Source of the DNA: Candidatus Tectomicrobia bacterium
GTDB taxonomy: Bacteria; UBA8248
Assembly: GCA_016192135.1 (NCBI GenBank)
Contig: JACPUR010000041.1
Span: 248,001 to 312,000, forward strand
DNA length: 64,000 nucleotides
Direction: 5' to 3'
Under the pieces are notes generated by a model. The model did not search any database. It was not told the DNA's origin and worked only from the letters and a program-made list of their open reading frames with translations. Of the stretch, positions 53,762-62,688 are shown piece after piece. A program made the position numbers and the translations under genes. Within the stretch, counting starts at the first letter, position 1, and every line of letters starts with the position of its first letter.

Positions 53762-53990
53762 CGAGCTTCGCTCTCACCCGTTCAAGACGTTCCGTGAGTA
53801 CCGCCTTCATGGACGCGACCCGATCGTTGTTCTTTTGAGGGGTATGGTGTGCATGGACCAGCCGGGCAGCCAGGGAATCGCCCTCCAGGTGCTTCAAAAG
53901 GCGAGCAACATTGTCCATCGGACCAGTTTCATCGGGCATTAGTCGTTTTTCTCTCTCGTCTAGTGTTTCGACCCATTGTTCGAAGGTCAT
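53745..53990 (-). CDS. Small helical partner of the Rad50-like ATPase
   Basis: From the ATG at 53990 the product has 81 residues, mainly charged helices (FEQWVETLDEREKRLMPDE, LKHLEGDSLAARLVHAHHT). No family is recognised. Alternative in-frame starts exist up to 54092; the chosen one excludes AT-rich DNA that also carries a direct repeat. Its 3' end overlaps the ATPase gene by 17 bases, so the two are coupled and probably act together. Confidence 0.55.
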   Translation of the reverse strand: MTFEQWVETLDEREKRLMPDETGPMDNVARLLKHLEGDSLAARLVHAHHTPQKNNDRVASMKAVLTERLERVRAKLDGATD

Positions 53991-54003
53991 TCTATACTGG
54001 AAC

Positions 54004-54041
54004 AGTGGCCTTTGAGACGATATAGTAATCAGAGTGGCCTT
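54004..54041. promoter_or_regulatory. Direct repeat in the divergent control region
   Basis: AGTGGCCTT occurs at 54004-54012 and 54033-54041, 29 bases apart, or about three helical turns. It lies between the ATPase pair and the Fic gene and may be an operator for one or both. No repressor gene is identified. Confidence 0.35.
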
Positions 54042-54073
54042 CAAAGCGGCCATAATCGAGGCCAAACAAAGGC

Positions 54074-54102
54074 TTGAAAACACCCTAAGCATCTATTATT
54101 AT
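54074..54102 (+). promoter_or_regulatory. Sigma-70 promoter giving a leaderless Fic mRNA
   Basis: TTGAAA at 54074-54079 and TATTAT at 54097-54102 are 17 bases apart. The ATG of the Fic gene begins eight bases after the -10 box, so the transcript would start at or next to the ATG. There is no ribosome site. Confidence 0.6.
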
Positions 54103-54109
54103 TACGACT

Positions 54110-55342
54110 ATGCGTGGCCGAGAAACGGACAAGAAACCGGACATCTTAGCGGCCGACCGGGACGAGCCGGTCAGCCTGATGGAGCCGCTGCTGGTGAGCG
54201 AAAGCTCCAGGCACCGGGCGGCCCTGACGGACCTCGCGGTCGAACTGGCGGCCCGATCGGCGGGATTCCGGCGCAGCCTGCCGGAGGGTGTATTGACCGC
54301 GCTCGCCGATCTTGTCCGGGCGATGAACTGTTATTACAGCAACCTGATCGAGGGCCACGATACCCATCCCGTCGATATCGAGCGCGCGCTCAAGGGCGAC
54401 TACAGCGCCGACGCCAAGAAACGCAACCTCCAGCTCGAAGCCAAGGCTCATATCACCGTCCAGAAATGGATCGATGAAGGAGGTCTGCGGGGCCGCGCCG
54501 CGACAACTGAGGGCCTGTGCGAGATCCATCGGCGCTTCGGCGAATTGCTGCCTGAAGACCTCCTCTGGGTAGAAAACCCGGATACAGGAGAAAGGCTCAA
54601 GGTGGTCCCCGGTGCGCTCCGCCAGCGCCACGTCAAGGTGGGCCTCCATATTCCTGTGAGCTCCGGTGCCGTGCCGCGCTTTCTGGAGCGCTTCGAAACC
54701 GTCTACAGCCAGCTCGGCAAGACCGACGCCATCCTGGCGGCCGCCAGTGCGCATCATCGGCTGCTCTGGATTCACCCCTTCCTGGACGGCAACGGCCGCG
54801 TCGCCCGCCTGATGTCCTATGCGATGCTGCTGGGAACCCTCGATACGGGCGGGATCTGGTCCATCGCGCGGGGCCTCGCCCGCAACCAAAGCACCTACAA
54901 AAGCCAGCTGATGGCCTGCGATACGGAACGCCGCAACGATCTCGACGGAAGAGGGCCGCTAAGCGAAGAGGCTTTGGCGGAATTCACGCACTTTTTCCTT
55001 TCCACCTGCCTCGACCAGGTGGCATTCATGGAAGGGCTCGTCCAGCCCGACCGGCTGCGCGACCGCATCCTGATCTGGACGGAAGAAGAAATCCGGGCCG
55101 GTGCCCTGCCCCCGAAATCCGGCGCCGTCCTGGAAGCGGTGCTCTATCGCGGGGAATTGCCCAGGGGCGAAGTCGCCCGTCTGATCGACACCGGCGAGCG
55201 TCAGGCAAGGCGCGTGACCTCAGTGCTCATCGAGCGCGAAGTGCTGGTCTCGGAAAGCACGCGCGCGCCGCTACGCCTCGCCTTCCCCGCCAAACTCGCC
55301 TCCCGCTGGATGCCGGGGCTATTTCCGGAAAGGGCGGCATAG
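54110..55342 (+). CDS. Fic-domain protein with inhibitory motif
   Basis: The 410-residue protein has the Fic core HPFLDGNGR at 222-230, with the catalytic histidine and the nucleotide-binding Asn-Gly-Arg present. An N-terminal helix carries SNLIEG at 77-82, matching the inhibitory [ST]xxxE[GN] motif of class II Fic proteins. A winged-helix-like C-terminus (PRGEVARLIDTGERQARRVT) suggests DNA binding. It probably transfers AMP to a protein target. The next gene starts on the base after its stop. Confidence 0.88.
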   Translation: MRGRETDKKPDILAADRDEPVSLMEPLLVSESSRHRAALTDLAVELAARSAGFRRSLPEGVLTALADLVRAMNCYYSNLIEGHDTHPVDIERALKGDYSADAKKRNLQLEAKAHITVQKWIDEGGLRGRAATTEGLCEIHRRFGELLPEDLLWVENPDTGERLKVVPGALRQRHVKVGLHIPVSSGAVPRFLERFETVYSQLGKTDAILAAASAHHRLLWIHPFLDGNGRVARLMSYAMLLGTLDTGGIWSIARGLARNQSTYKSQLMACDTERRNDLDGRGPLSEEALAEFTHFFLSTCLDQVAFMEGLVQPDRLRDRILIWTEEEIRAGALPPKSGAVLEAVLYRGELPRGEVARLIDTGERQARRVTSVLIEREVLVSESTRAPLRLAFPAKLASRWMPGLFPERAA

Positions 55343-56263
55343 ATGGCGCTGTCCCTGAAAGAAAGCCAAGCGCTGACTGAGTTAGCGGACCGTCTTTATC
55401 CGTTCCTGCCGGGCAAGCCGCATCCGTATGCGGACCAAAGCCTTTCCTTTCCGGGGGTGGCGGCAAAGCTTGGGCTTGCCGGGTACTGGCCGGCAGGAAG
55501 CAAGGGTCCCGCCATTACAAGACTCCTCACAGCAACGCTGGAAACGGAACGCGGGCGGTTTTGTCCGCTCATCCTTGCCATCGTGCAGCAGGGCATGGCC
55601 TACAGGATGAAGAAAGACCCCGTGACGCGCGAGGAGATTGAAGAGGTAAACGCGATAATCCTGCGCGTCGGATTTAAAATTCCGGAGCTGCTCGACCCAG
55701 AATTTCTAAACGGGTTGCCGAGAAAGGACAAGAGCAAGTCAGCAGATACGAGCGCACCTGATCCCAAGGCTATCGCTGATCTTCAAAAAAAGCTGACGGA
55801 GCTTCAAGCCGTAAATGCGGTGGAACGTGGATTTGCTTTCGAACGGCTCCTCTCGGAACTGTTCGGTCTGTATGGACTGACTCCTCGGGGCGCCTTTCGT
55901 CTGACTGGCGAACAGATTGATGGAAGCTTCGAACTGGAGAGCGATGTTTATCTCCTGGAAGCCCGCTGGCGAAACGAGCGGGCGACAAATGCTGACCTCC
56001 TGGTTTTCGCGGGAAAAATTGCTGGAAAGGCGCAATGGTCACGGGGGCTCTTCGTCAGCTACGCAGGATTTAGCGAAGACGGACTTCAGGCATTTGGCCA
56101 GGGGCGGCCGACCAACCTAATCGGTCTGGACGGCCTTGATCTCTATCACATCCTGTCCGGTATGCTGGATTTGCGGGAGGTCCTCCGGCGCAAAGTGCGC
56201 CGCGCCGCCGAGACGAACCGCGTCTTCGTGCCGGCAAGAGAATTATTTGAGAATGTAACCTGA
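55343..56263 (+). CDS. Restriction-endonuclease-like protein coupled to Fic
   Basis: The 306-residue protein has an unknown N-terminal half. Its Mrr/PD-(D/E)XK-like half contains RGFAFERLLSELFGLYGLTP, GEQIDGSF (D193) and VYLLEARW (E206). The lysine of the usual E-x-K is replaced by R208. The conserved GKIAGKAQWSRGLFVSYAGFS follows. The change may reduce or alter catalysis. Its ATG begins directly after the Fic stop codon, so both are translated together. Confidence 0.72.
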   Translation: MALSLKESQALTELADRLYPFLPGKPHPYADQSLSFPGVAAKLGLAGYWPAGSKGPAITRLLTATLETERGRFCPLILAIVQQGMAYRMKKDPVTREEIEEVNAIILRVGFKIPELLDPEFLNGLPRKDKSKSADTSAPDPKAIADLQKKLTELQAVNAVERGFAFERLLSELFGLYGLTPRGAFRLTGEQIDGSFELESDVYLLEARWRNERATNADLLVFAGKIAGKAQWSRGLFVSYAGFSEDGLQAFGQGRPTNLIGLDGLDLYHILSGMLDLREVLRRKVRRAAETNRVFVPARELFENVT

Positions 56264-56375
56264 CAATATTTTAGCAGTTCGGCGCACGGATTCACTCGCC
56301 CGGGCCGATTGTATGAAATCCTCTTCTTTGGCAAAGTGTCTCCCGCCCATGTAGAGCCACCGCCCCGGAGGCCCG

Positions 56376-59300
56376 ATGGACGCCGCCGAAGCCTATTTTC
56401 GCGATCTGCGCGAAATCCGCCGCACCGGCGCGGGCGTGGCCGAACTTTCCTACTATGGTCCTCTCCGCAACCTCCTGAACGAGATCGGGAAATCGCTCAA
56501 ACCCCGGGTGAATTGCGTCATGCCCCTCGCTGACCAGGGGGCCGGGATGCCGGACGGCGGGCTGTTCACCCGGGACCAGTTTCAGCGCGGGAGGGGGGAA
56601 CCTCTCCCCGGCCAGATACCCGCCCGGGGCGTGATCGAAGTAAAGTCCACCAAAGAGGACGCCTGGGTGACGGCGAGCGGGAAGCAGGTCTCCCGCTACT
56701 GGAAAAAGTACCGTCAGGTCCTGGTGACGAACTACCGGGATTTCGTTCTCATCGGCCAGGACCAGGAAGGCCGTCCCGCCAAGCTCGAGTCCCTCCGCCT
56801 CGCCGGGAGCGAGGCCGAATTCTGGGGGACGGCCTCCCGCACCATCGCGCAGAAGGAGGGCGAACGCCTAACGGAATATCTCAAGCGCGCGATGCTCCAT
56901 GCCGCCGCACTCGCCGACCCGCAGGACCTCGCCTACTTCCTCGCCTCCTACGCGAAGGAGGCCAAGGCCCGCATCGAGGGCTCTGATCTTCCCGCCCTCG
57001 GGGCCGTGCGCGAAGCGCTGGAGCAGGCCCTCGGCCTGAAATTCGAGGGTGAGAAGGGGGATCGCTTTTTCCGCTCTACCTTCATACAGACCCTCTTTTA
57101 CGGCGTCTTTTCCGCCTGGGTGCTCTGGGCCAAGACCCATCCGCCCGGAAGCAAAGAGCGCTTCCACTGGCGCGAGGCGGCGTGGTCCCTCAAGGTTCCC
57201 ATGATCCGCGCGCTCTTCGAGCAATTGGCGACTCCCACGCGGCTGGGGCCGCTTGGGCTGGAGGAGGTGCTGAACTGGACGGGGGCGGCGCTCGACCGCG
57301 TGGACCGCGCCTCCTTCTTCCAGCGCTTCGAAGAGGGGCACGCCGTCCAGTATTTTTACGAGCCCTTCCTCGCCGCCTTCGACCCGGAGTTACGGAAGGA
57401 ACTCGGCGTCTGGTATACGCCTCCGGAAATCGTGCGCTACATGGTGGAGCGCGTGGACGCCGTGCTCCGCGCCGAACTCGATATTCCGGACGGCCTGGCC
57501 GACCGCCGCGTCTATGTTCTCGACCCTTGCGCGGGGACGGGCTCCTACCTCGTTGAGGCGCTGCGCAGGATCGCCGACACCCTGCGGGAAAAAGGCGGAG
57601 ACGCCCTCCTCGGGGAGGACGTGAAGCGCGCGGCGATGGAACGCGTCTTCGGCTTCGAGATTCTGCCCGCCCCCTTCGTGGTTTCTCATCTCCAGCTTGG
57701 CCTCCTGCTCCAGAATCTCGGTGCACCTCTCGGGGATACCGAGCGCGCGGGGGTGTTCCTCACGAATGCCCTCACGGGCTGGGAGCCACCGGAGGAACCC
57801 AAGACAAAGTTTCTATTTCCGGAGTTGGAAGCCGAGCATGACGCAGCGGGGAAGGTAAAACGGGAAGTGCCCATTTTGGTAATCTTGGGGAATCCTCCTT
57901 ACAACAGTTTCGCCGGGGTGGCAGTCGGTGAGGAACGAGACCTCTCCACCGCATACCGCACCACGCAACGAGCTCCAGCCCCTCAGGGACAGGGGCTCAA
58001 TGACCTCTATGTTCGATTCTTCCGAATGGCGGAACGCAAGATCGTGGACAGAACAGGCAAAGGAATTGTCTGTCTTATCTCCAATTATTCCTGGCTTGAT
58101 GGGCTGTCTTTTCCCGGCATGCGCGAGAGATACCTTGATGCGTTTGACCACATCTGGATCGACTGCCTGAATGGGGACAAGTACAAGACAGGAAAGCTAA
58201 CTCCTGAGGGCGAACCGGACCCCAGTGTCTTCTCGACCGAATTCAACCGGGAAGGTATCCAGGTGGGGACGGCCATCGCTTTGCTTGTCCGGGAGGGGAA
58301 GCCGAGAAAGACTGGTGAGGTCCGGTTCCGCCATTTATGGGGCAAGAACAAGCGCGCCCGACTTGTTGAGACCGCAGCACAGGATGGCAAGAGTCTATAC
58401 CAAACGGCGACCAGCCCTGCTGAACTCGGTTTCCCCTTCATGCCTGTGCGGGCGCAATCCGCGTATTTTGGGTGGCCCCTTCTTCCAGAGGTATTCCCTG
58501 TCTCCTTCCCCGGGGTCAAAACCAGCCGGGATAATGTGGTGGTTGACATTGACCGGGAGCGGTTGGCCCGACGCATGGAGCAATATTTTGATCCGACGAT
58601 CAGCCATGAAGAAATGCGGCGCATCGCCCCAGGGGTAATGGCGGCCACCGCACGGTTCAAACCAGAGGCAATCCGCGACCGACTTCTAAAGCGGGGCTTC
58701 TTGCCGAACAACATTGTTCGGTGCTGCTATCGCCCCATGGACGTGCGGTGGCTCTATTGGGAGCCCGAAACAAAGTTGTTGGATGAAAAACGAAGCGAAT
58801 ATTTTCCGCACGTCCGGGAAGGCAATATCTGGATGAGCGCGGGCCAGCGGAACCGGAAGGAAGCATTCTACCAACCGCAGGTTACCACTCTCCTAACCGA
58901 CCATCATATCGTCGAATCGAATGTTAGCATGTTCCCCCTTTTTCTCTTTGATCCCATCTTTGCCGGGGACAAATCGGGTGGGCAAAAAGCCAATCTGAGC
59001 CGGGAGGCTGAGAACTACCTATTGAAGATCGGAGGGACTGAGCGGGATCTCTTCTTTCATGCCATCGCAGTTCTTCACGCTCCAGCGTATAGCAGTGAGA
59101 ATGTGAGTGCGTTGCGGCAAGACTGGCCGAGGGTGCCGCTTCCCGCTTCGAAGGAAACCCTCCTCGCCTCGGCGGAACTGGGCCGGAAGGTGGCGGCCCT
59201 CCTCGACACGGAGAGTCCCGTCCCAGGCGTCACGGCGGGGAAGCTGCGCCCCGAGATGCGCTCCATCGCTGTGGTTTCAGGATTTGGGGGCAAGAAACTG

Positions 59301-59783
59301 AGCGCGGCGGACCTGGCGGTCACGGCAGGCTGGGGCCACGCGGGAAAGGGGGGCGTCACCATGCCGGGCAGAGGGAAGGTTATGGCTCGGCCCTACGAAC
59401 CCAGGGAGCGGGAAGCCATCGCCGAGGGGGCGGAGGTGCTGGGCCTCACGCCGAAAGAAGCTCTCAAGGGGCTGGGCGCGGATACACGGGACATTTACCT
59501 AAACGACACGGCGTATTGGAAGAATATCCCCGAAAGAGTGTGGGATTACCATATTGGGGGCTATCAGGTCATCAAGAAATGGCTGAGCTACCGCGAGCGA
59601 GACCTCTTCGGCCGCGCCCTCACGGCAGATGAGGCGCGCGAGGTGACGGACATGGCCCGGCGGATCGCGGGCATCCTCCTTCTGGAGCCTGCCCTTGATG
59701 CGAACTATCAGGCCATTAAGGGAGCGGCCTTCGTTTGGGGAAACGGCTCCTTGGTCTGCTCCCCGAATCTGAGTCCACCCTGA
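56376..59783 (+). CDS. Single-chain restriction-modification enzyme (N6-adenine methylase with nuclease), C-terminus altered
   Basis: The 1135-residue protein starts with a PD-(D/E)XK nuclease part: MPDGGLF with D60, then VIEVKST with E88 and K90. The methylase has DPCAGTGSYLVEAL near 383-396 and catalytic NPPY at 506-509. The target-recognition and C-terminal parts resemble type ISP enzymes (YHIGGYQVIKKWLSYRERDL), but no helicase domain is present, so it is nearer to type IIG. The last residues LVCSPNLSPP and the stop come from the 26-bp-arm element, so a few native residues are lost. It would protect and restrict DNA alone. Confidence 0.85.
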   Translation: MDAAEAYFRDLREIRRTGAGVAELSYYGPLRNLLNEIGKSLKPRVNCVMPLADQGAGMPDGGLFTRDQFQRGRGEPLPGQIPARGVIEVKSTKEDAWVTASGKQVSRYWKKYRQVLVTNYRDFVLIGQDQEGRPAKLESLRLAGSEAEFWGTASRTIAQKEGERLTEYLKRAMLHAAALADPQDLAYFLASYAKEAKARIEGSDLPALGAVREALEQALGLKFEGEKGDRFFRSTFIQTLFYGVFSAWVLWAKTHPPGSKERFHWREAAWSLKVPMIRALFEQLATPTRLGPLGLEEVLNWTGAALDRVDRASFFQRFEEGHAVQYFYEPFLAAFDPELRKELGVWYTPPEIVRYMVERVDAVLRAELDIPDGLADRRVYVLDPCAGTGSYLVEALRRIADTLREKGGDALLGEDVKRAAMERVFGFEILPAPFVVSHLQLGLLLQNLGAPLGDTERAGVFLTNALTGWEPPEEPKTKFLFPELEAEHDAAGKVKREVPILVILGNPPYNSFAGVAVGEERDLSTAYRTTQRAPAPQGQGLNDLYVRFFRMAERKIVDRTGKGIVCLISNYSWLDGLSFPGMRERYLDAFDHIWIDCLNGDKYKTGKLTPEGEPDPSVFSTEFNREGIQVGTAIALLVREGKPRKTGEVRFRHLWGKNKRARLVETAAQDGKSLYQTATSPAELGFPFMPVRAQSAYFGWPLLPEVFPVSFPGVKTSRDNVVVDIDRERLARRMEQYFDPTISHEEMRRIAPGVMAATARFKPEAIRDRLLKRGFLPNNIVRCCYRPMDVRWLYWEPETKLLDEKRSEYFPHVREGNIWMSAGQRNRKEAFYQPQVTTLLTDHHIVESNVSMFPLFLFDPIFAGDKSGGQKANLSREAENYLLKIGGTERDLFFHAIAVLHAPAYSSENVSALRQDWPRVPLPASKETLLASAELGRKVAALLDTESPVPGVTAGKLRPEMRSIAVVSGFGGKKLSAADLAVTAGWGHAGKGGVTMPGRGKVMARPYEPREREAIAEGAEVLGLTPKEALKGLGADTRDIYLNDTAYWKNIPERVWDYHIGGYQVIKKWLSYRERDLFGRALTADEAREVTDMARRIAGILLLEPALDANYQAIKGAAFVWGNGSLVCSPNLSPP

Positions 59784-59804
59784 ATGCGACTTATCTTGTC
59801 GTTG
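59752..59804 (+). repeat. Third copy of the 26-bp-arm element, cut by IS3
   Basis: Bases 59752-59777 match the arm at 45164-45189 except for a few changes, and the identity continues to 59796. The copy then stops at the IS3 element's end. It supplies the stop codon of the restriction-modification gene. Confidence 0.75.
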
Positions 59805-60995
59805 TGAGGGTCCCCCAAAACCTGGTCCGGGCAACGGGTGAGTTTTCTGGCCCCCAAGGGGGGCGGGTACCCGCCCCCCTTGGGCGAACTCGCTGGGCGT
59901 CCAGTTGCCCGGGGACGAATGCGGTCTGACCTCGTTGTAATCCCTTCGCCACGCCTCAATCTTGCCCCGGGCGTCTTCCAGGGACAAGAACCAGTTTACA
60001 CTCAGGCATTCGTCCCGCAGCTTCCCATGGAAGGACTCGGCAAAGGCGTTGTCCGTGGGCTTTCCCGGCCGGGAGAAGTCCAGCGCCACCCCGTTCTCGT
60101 AGGCCCATCGATCCACGGTCTTCGAGTAGAACTCGGGGCCATTGTCACAGCAAATCCGCTTCGGCGCGCCGCGCCGGTCCTTGAGCCCGCCCAGAAGGGC
60201 GGCGACCTCCTCCCCGCGGATGCTTGGCGCCACCTCGACCCCCAGGCACTCCCGGCTAAAATTATCGACCACCGTCAGGACCCTGAACCGCCGCCCGTCG
60301 AAGGGGACGTCCGACGTGAAGTCCATGCTCCAACATTCCGTTCAGGGCTCCGGCCTCGGGCTTCTCGCCCCGGACCTGGGTGCGGGGATGCCGCCGGGGG
60401 CGCTTGGCCCGCAGGTTCAGGCCCTCCTGGCGGTAGAGCCGCCAGACTCGCTTGTGGTTCACCCGCCAGCCCTCCCGGCGGAGGAGGACGTGGATCCGTT
60501 TGTAGCCCCACCGGACCCGGACGGCGGCCAGTTCCCGGATCCGCATCCTCAAGGCGGCCTGCGCGGAGGTTTTTCCCCGGTAGCGGTGGCTCGAGCGGGG
60601 GAAGCGAAGGGCCCGGCAGGCTCGCCGCTCCGAGACCCGGAAGCCCTCGGCCAGGAACTCCACCAGGGGGCGCCGCTGCACAGGCCTTAGAATTTTTTTC
60701 GGAGGACCCCCTGGAGCATGTGCTTGTCCAGGCTCAGGTCGGCCACCATCTGCTTGAGCTTGCGGTTCTCCTCCTCCATCTGCCGCAGGCGCCTGAGCTC
60801 GCTGGGGCCCAGACCCCCGTACTTCTTCCAGCGGTAGAACGTCGCTCGGTGACCCCCAGCTGCCGGATCACCTCGGCCACCGAAACCCCCGTCTCGGCCT
60901 GCTTCAGCGCGAAGGCGATCTGCTCCTCGGTGTACTTCGACTTCCGCATGGCAAAACCCTCCCCGCTTGGGTTGGAATTCTGCCAGAAACCCTCA
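59805..60995 (-). mobile_element. Degenerate IS3-family element
   Basis: The ends TGAGGGT (59805) and ACCCTCA (60995) are short inverted termini with TG...CA borders, about 1191 bases apart. It carries orfA and orfB in the usual order. No clear three- or four-base target duplication was found. The termini are inferred from weak similarity, so the edges may be off by some bases. Confidence 0.7.
59841..60949 (-). pseudogene. IS3-type transposase orfA/orfB with two frameshifts
   Basis: OrfA starts MRKSKYTEEQIAFALKQAET and has a helix-turn-helix. A lost base near 60850 breaks it before FYRWKK. Its end carries A7 (60693-60699, minus strand), the usual slippery site for -1 frameshifting into orfB. 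OrfB (LVEFLAEGFRVSERRACRAL onward) has an extra base near 60340 before WSMDFTSD. The DDE residues in MDFTSD, CDNGPEF and ESFHGKLRDECL remain. No stop lies inside the element, so the frame runs out into the neighbouring DNA. It is inactive as read. Confidence 0.82.
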
Positions 60996-61008
60996 CTTTA
61001 TCCCTGGC

Positions 61009-61437
61009 TCAAGATCTTGGGAGAACGTCATCCGAATAGCAGGGCCAGTAGCTCATCCCCTCGCCCAACTTGGCCGGATTCCCCGGGGCGATGCGGATCT
61101 TCGGGTTGATGAGGGCGGGCTCGGGGCGGCTCCATCCCGCGACGGCCGGCAGACCCGAACCGACGTACAGAAAGCCCTTGGGGATGGAATACGGTCCAAT
61201 CTTGACGGGGGTGTTGCGTCCCAGCCAGAGCCTGTCCGCCTGCTGGGCACTTTTCTCAGGGGTAAGACGGCTAGATGAGCTGTATCGTTGGGGACTGGAG
61301 ATCTCGATGGAGAACTGCGGGGCGGCCTTTGGGGCGGCCCGCGTCGAGGTTGGCTTCGCTCTTGAAGCTGGGGTGATGGCAGCCTTCAGAACCTTGAAGA
61401 CGACCCAGACCACCACGATGAAAATGATCCATTCCAT
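61009..61437 (-). pseudogene. TerB_N-domain protein, truncated beside IS3
   Basis: The 142-residue remnant has one N-terminal membrane segment (IIFIVVVWVVFKVL), a Ser/Pro linker and a TerB_N-like core: IPKGFLYVGSGL, PALINPKIRIA and MSYWPCYSDD. In complete proteins this part continues with a repeat of aromatic and acidic steps and further domains. Here the frame ends 13 bases from the IS3 edge, so the rest is lost. TerB_N proteins are found in phage-resistance and metal-stress contexts. Confidence 0.6.
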
Positions 61438-61915
61438 CGTCCGGGAGCCTCATTTCTGTGAAGCCCGAATTTGATCTAATCCATAAATTTTACGAAATTA
61501 TTGAAACAAGGGCAATCGGTCGAGCGTCGTCTCGCCCAGAGCTTGATCTAGTAGTTCCTTACAGAAGTTCAGTCTGATTTTTGAGATCGAACTGCAGCTT
61601 TCCGCGTCCAGCATCTGGAGGAGGGATTAAAGAGGTCTAGCGGAATTGAACTCCCCGCGAGGCCTTTGGACCGTCATTCGGATCCTTCATTCTTTGCCGG
61701 AACTTTCCCTACCGGCCAGGTCGATGCGCTCGGTTTAGGGCCGGCAAGTCCACTTGTCCGCTTTCTCGGCTTCTCCAGGCGCATTCTTCACGCCATTCGT
61801 AATGGATTCGTCTTTCTTGTCCCTTGCTGCCTTTCGACCGTGACCCGAGCTTACTATGGTATGATGACGAGTGGGAAAGACCCCGGATTCCTTGTCCATC
61901 CGCAGAGGAGGCCGG
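61438..61915. other. Spacer with no visible gene
   Basis: These 478 bases are of mixed GC and carry no reading frame with protein-like composition. The promoter of the DUF6508 gene must lie at the right; TATGAT at 61860-61865 is a candidate -10 box without a clear -35. Confidence 0.45.
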
Positions 61916-62335
61916 ATGAGAGAAACGCCGCCGATCTCAGCGCCTGCGATGGACGCCATTCTCCGCTTCCTGCCCCTCTTCGAATCGGCGGACTTCCAAT
62001 CGGGCCGGTGGGTGCTAAAAAAACCCGGGGGCGGCGGCGCGCTGACCTTTCCCTATTATGAGTACGGGCGCGACGTCGGCGAGTTCCTCGGCGCCCTGAA
62101 CGACAACGGCTGGATCATCCCCTTCGACTGGCTTGCCTGGCAGGAGGAGGCGGCGAAGTACGTCGATTCACCGGCGTTGCTCGAGACCGCGGACGCCGGG
62201 ACCCTCCGCAGGCTCCTGACCACCCATGCCCGCATGGAGCGGTTCTGCGACGGCCACCTCGCCGACATGCTCGGGCGCGGCCACATCGCGGCCGTTCTCG
62301 GGCGCCTGGCCCGCCTGCGGGAAGATGCCCTCTGA
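61916..62335 (+). CDS. DUF6508 protein
   Basis: The 139-residue protein contains MDAILRFLPLFESADFQSG, NDNGWIIPFDWLAWQEEA and LLTTHARMERFCDGHLADML, which match the DUF6508 family. Its function is unknown; members are frequent near defence or mobile genes. The ATG at 61916 has GAGGAG six bases upstream; an earlier start is not supported. Confidence 0.75.
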   Translation: MRETPPISAPAMDAILRFLPLFESADFQSGRWVLKKPGGGGALTFPYYEYGRDVGEFLGALNDNGWIIPFDWLAWQEEAAKYVDSPALLETADAGTLRRLLTTHARMERFCDGHLADMLGRGHIAAVLGRLARLREDAL

Positions 62336-62688
62336 AGCGGGCTTCCCCGACCCGCTTCGTCCGCGTTTTCGTGCCGAACCAGACCAGGATAGCTTCCTCG
62401 GGAGATCGACCGATCCCCAAGAAGAGAGAGACGTCTGTGTGCGTCCGGTCGAATGGTGGCGGGATCACTTCAAACAGAAAGCCCGGCGCCTCGCCACCGG
62501 GCTCGGGCCCCGCATCCTACGAAGGGCCGCGAGGGCCTCGGTGCGGGATGCCAGGACCGGACAGTATCTCCTTCCTATAGGGGATCAACACCCTCCTTTT
62601 TCTCCCCCGGATGACTCCGAAAGAGCTCCCCGCTCGCTCAGCAGCTCTCCGATTCCTGGAAGAAAATTCCCCCACCGCCTATGGCGCA
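62336..62688. other. Convergent spacer
   Basis: The 353 bases lie between convergent genes. No gene or clear terminator is visible. Confidence 0.45.
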
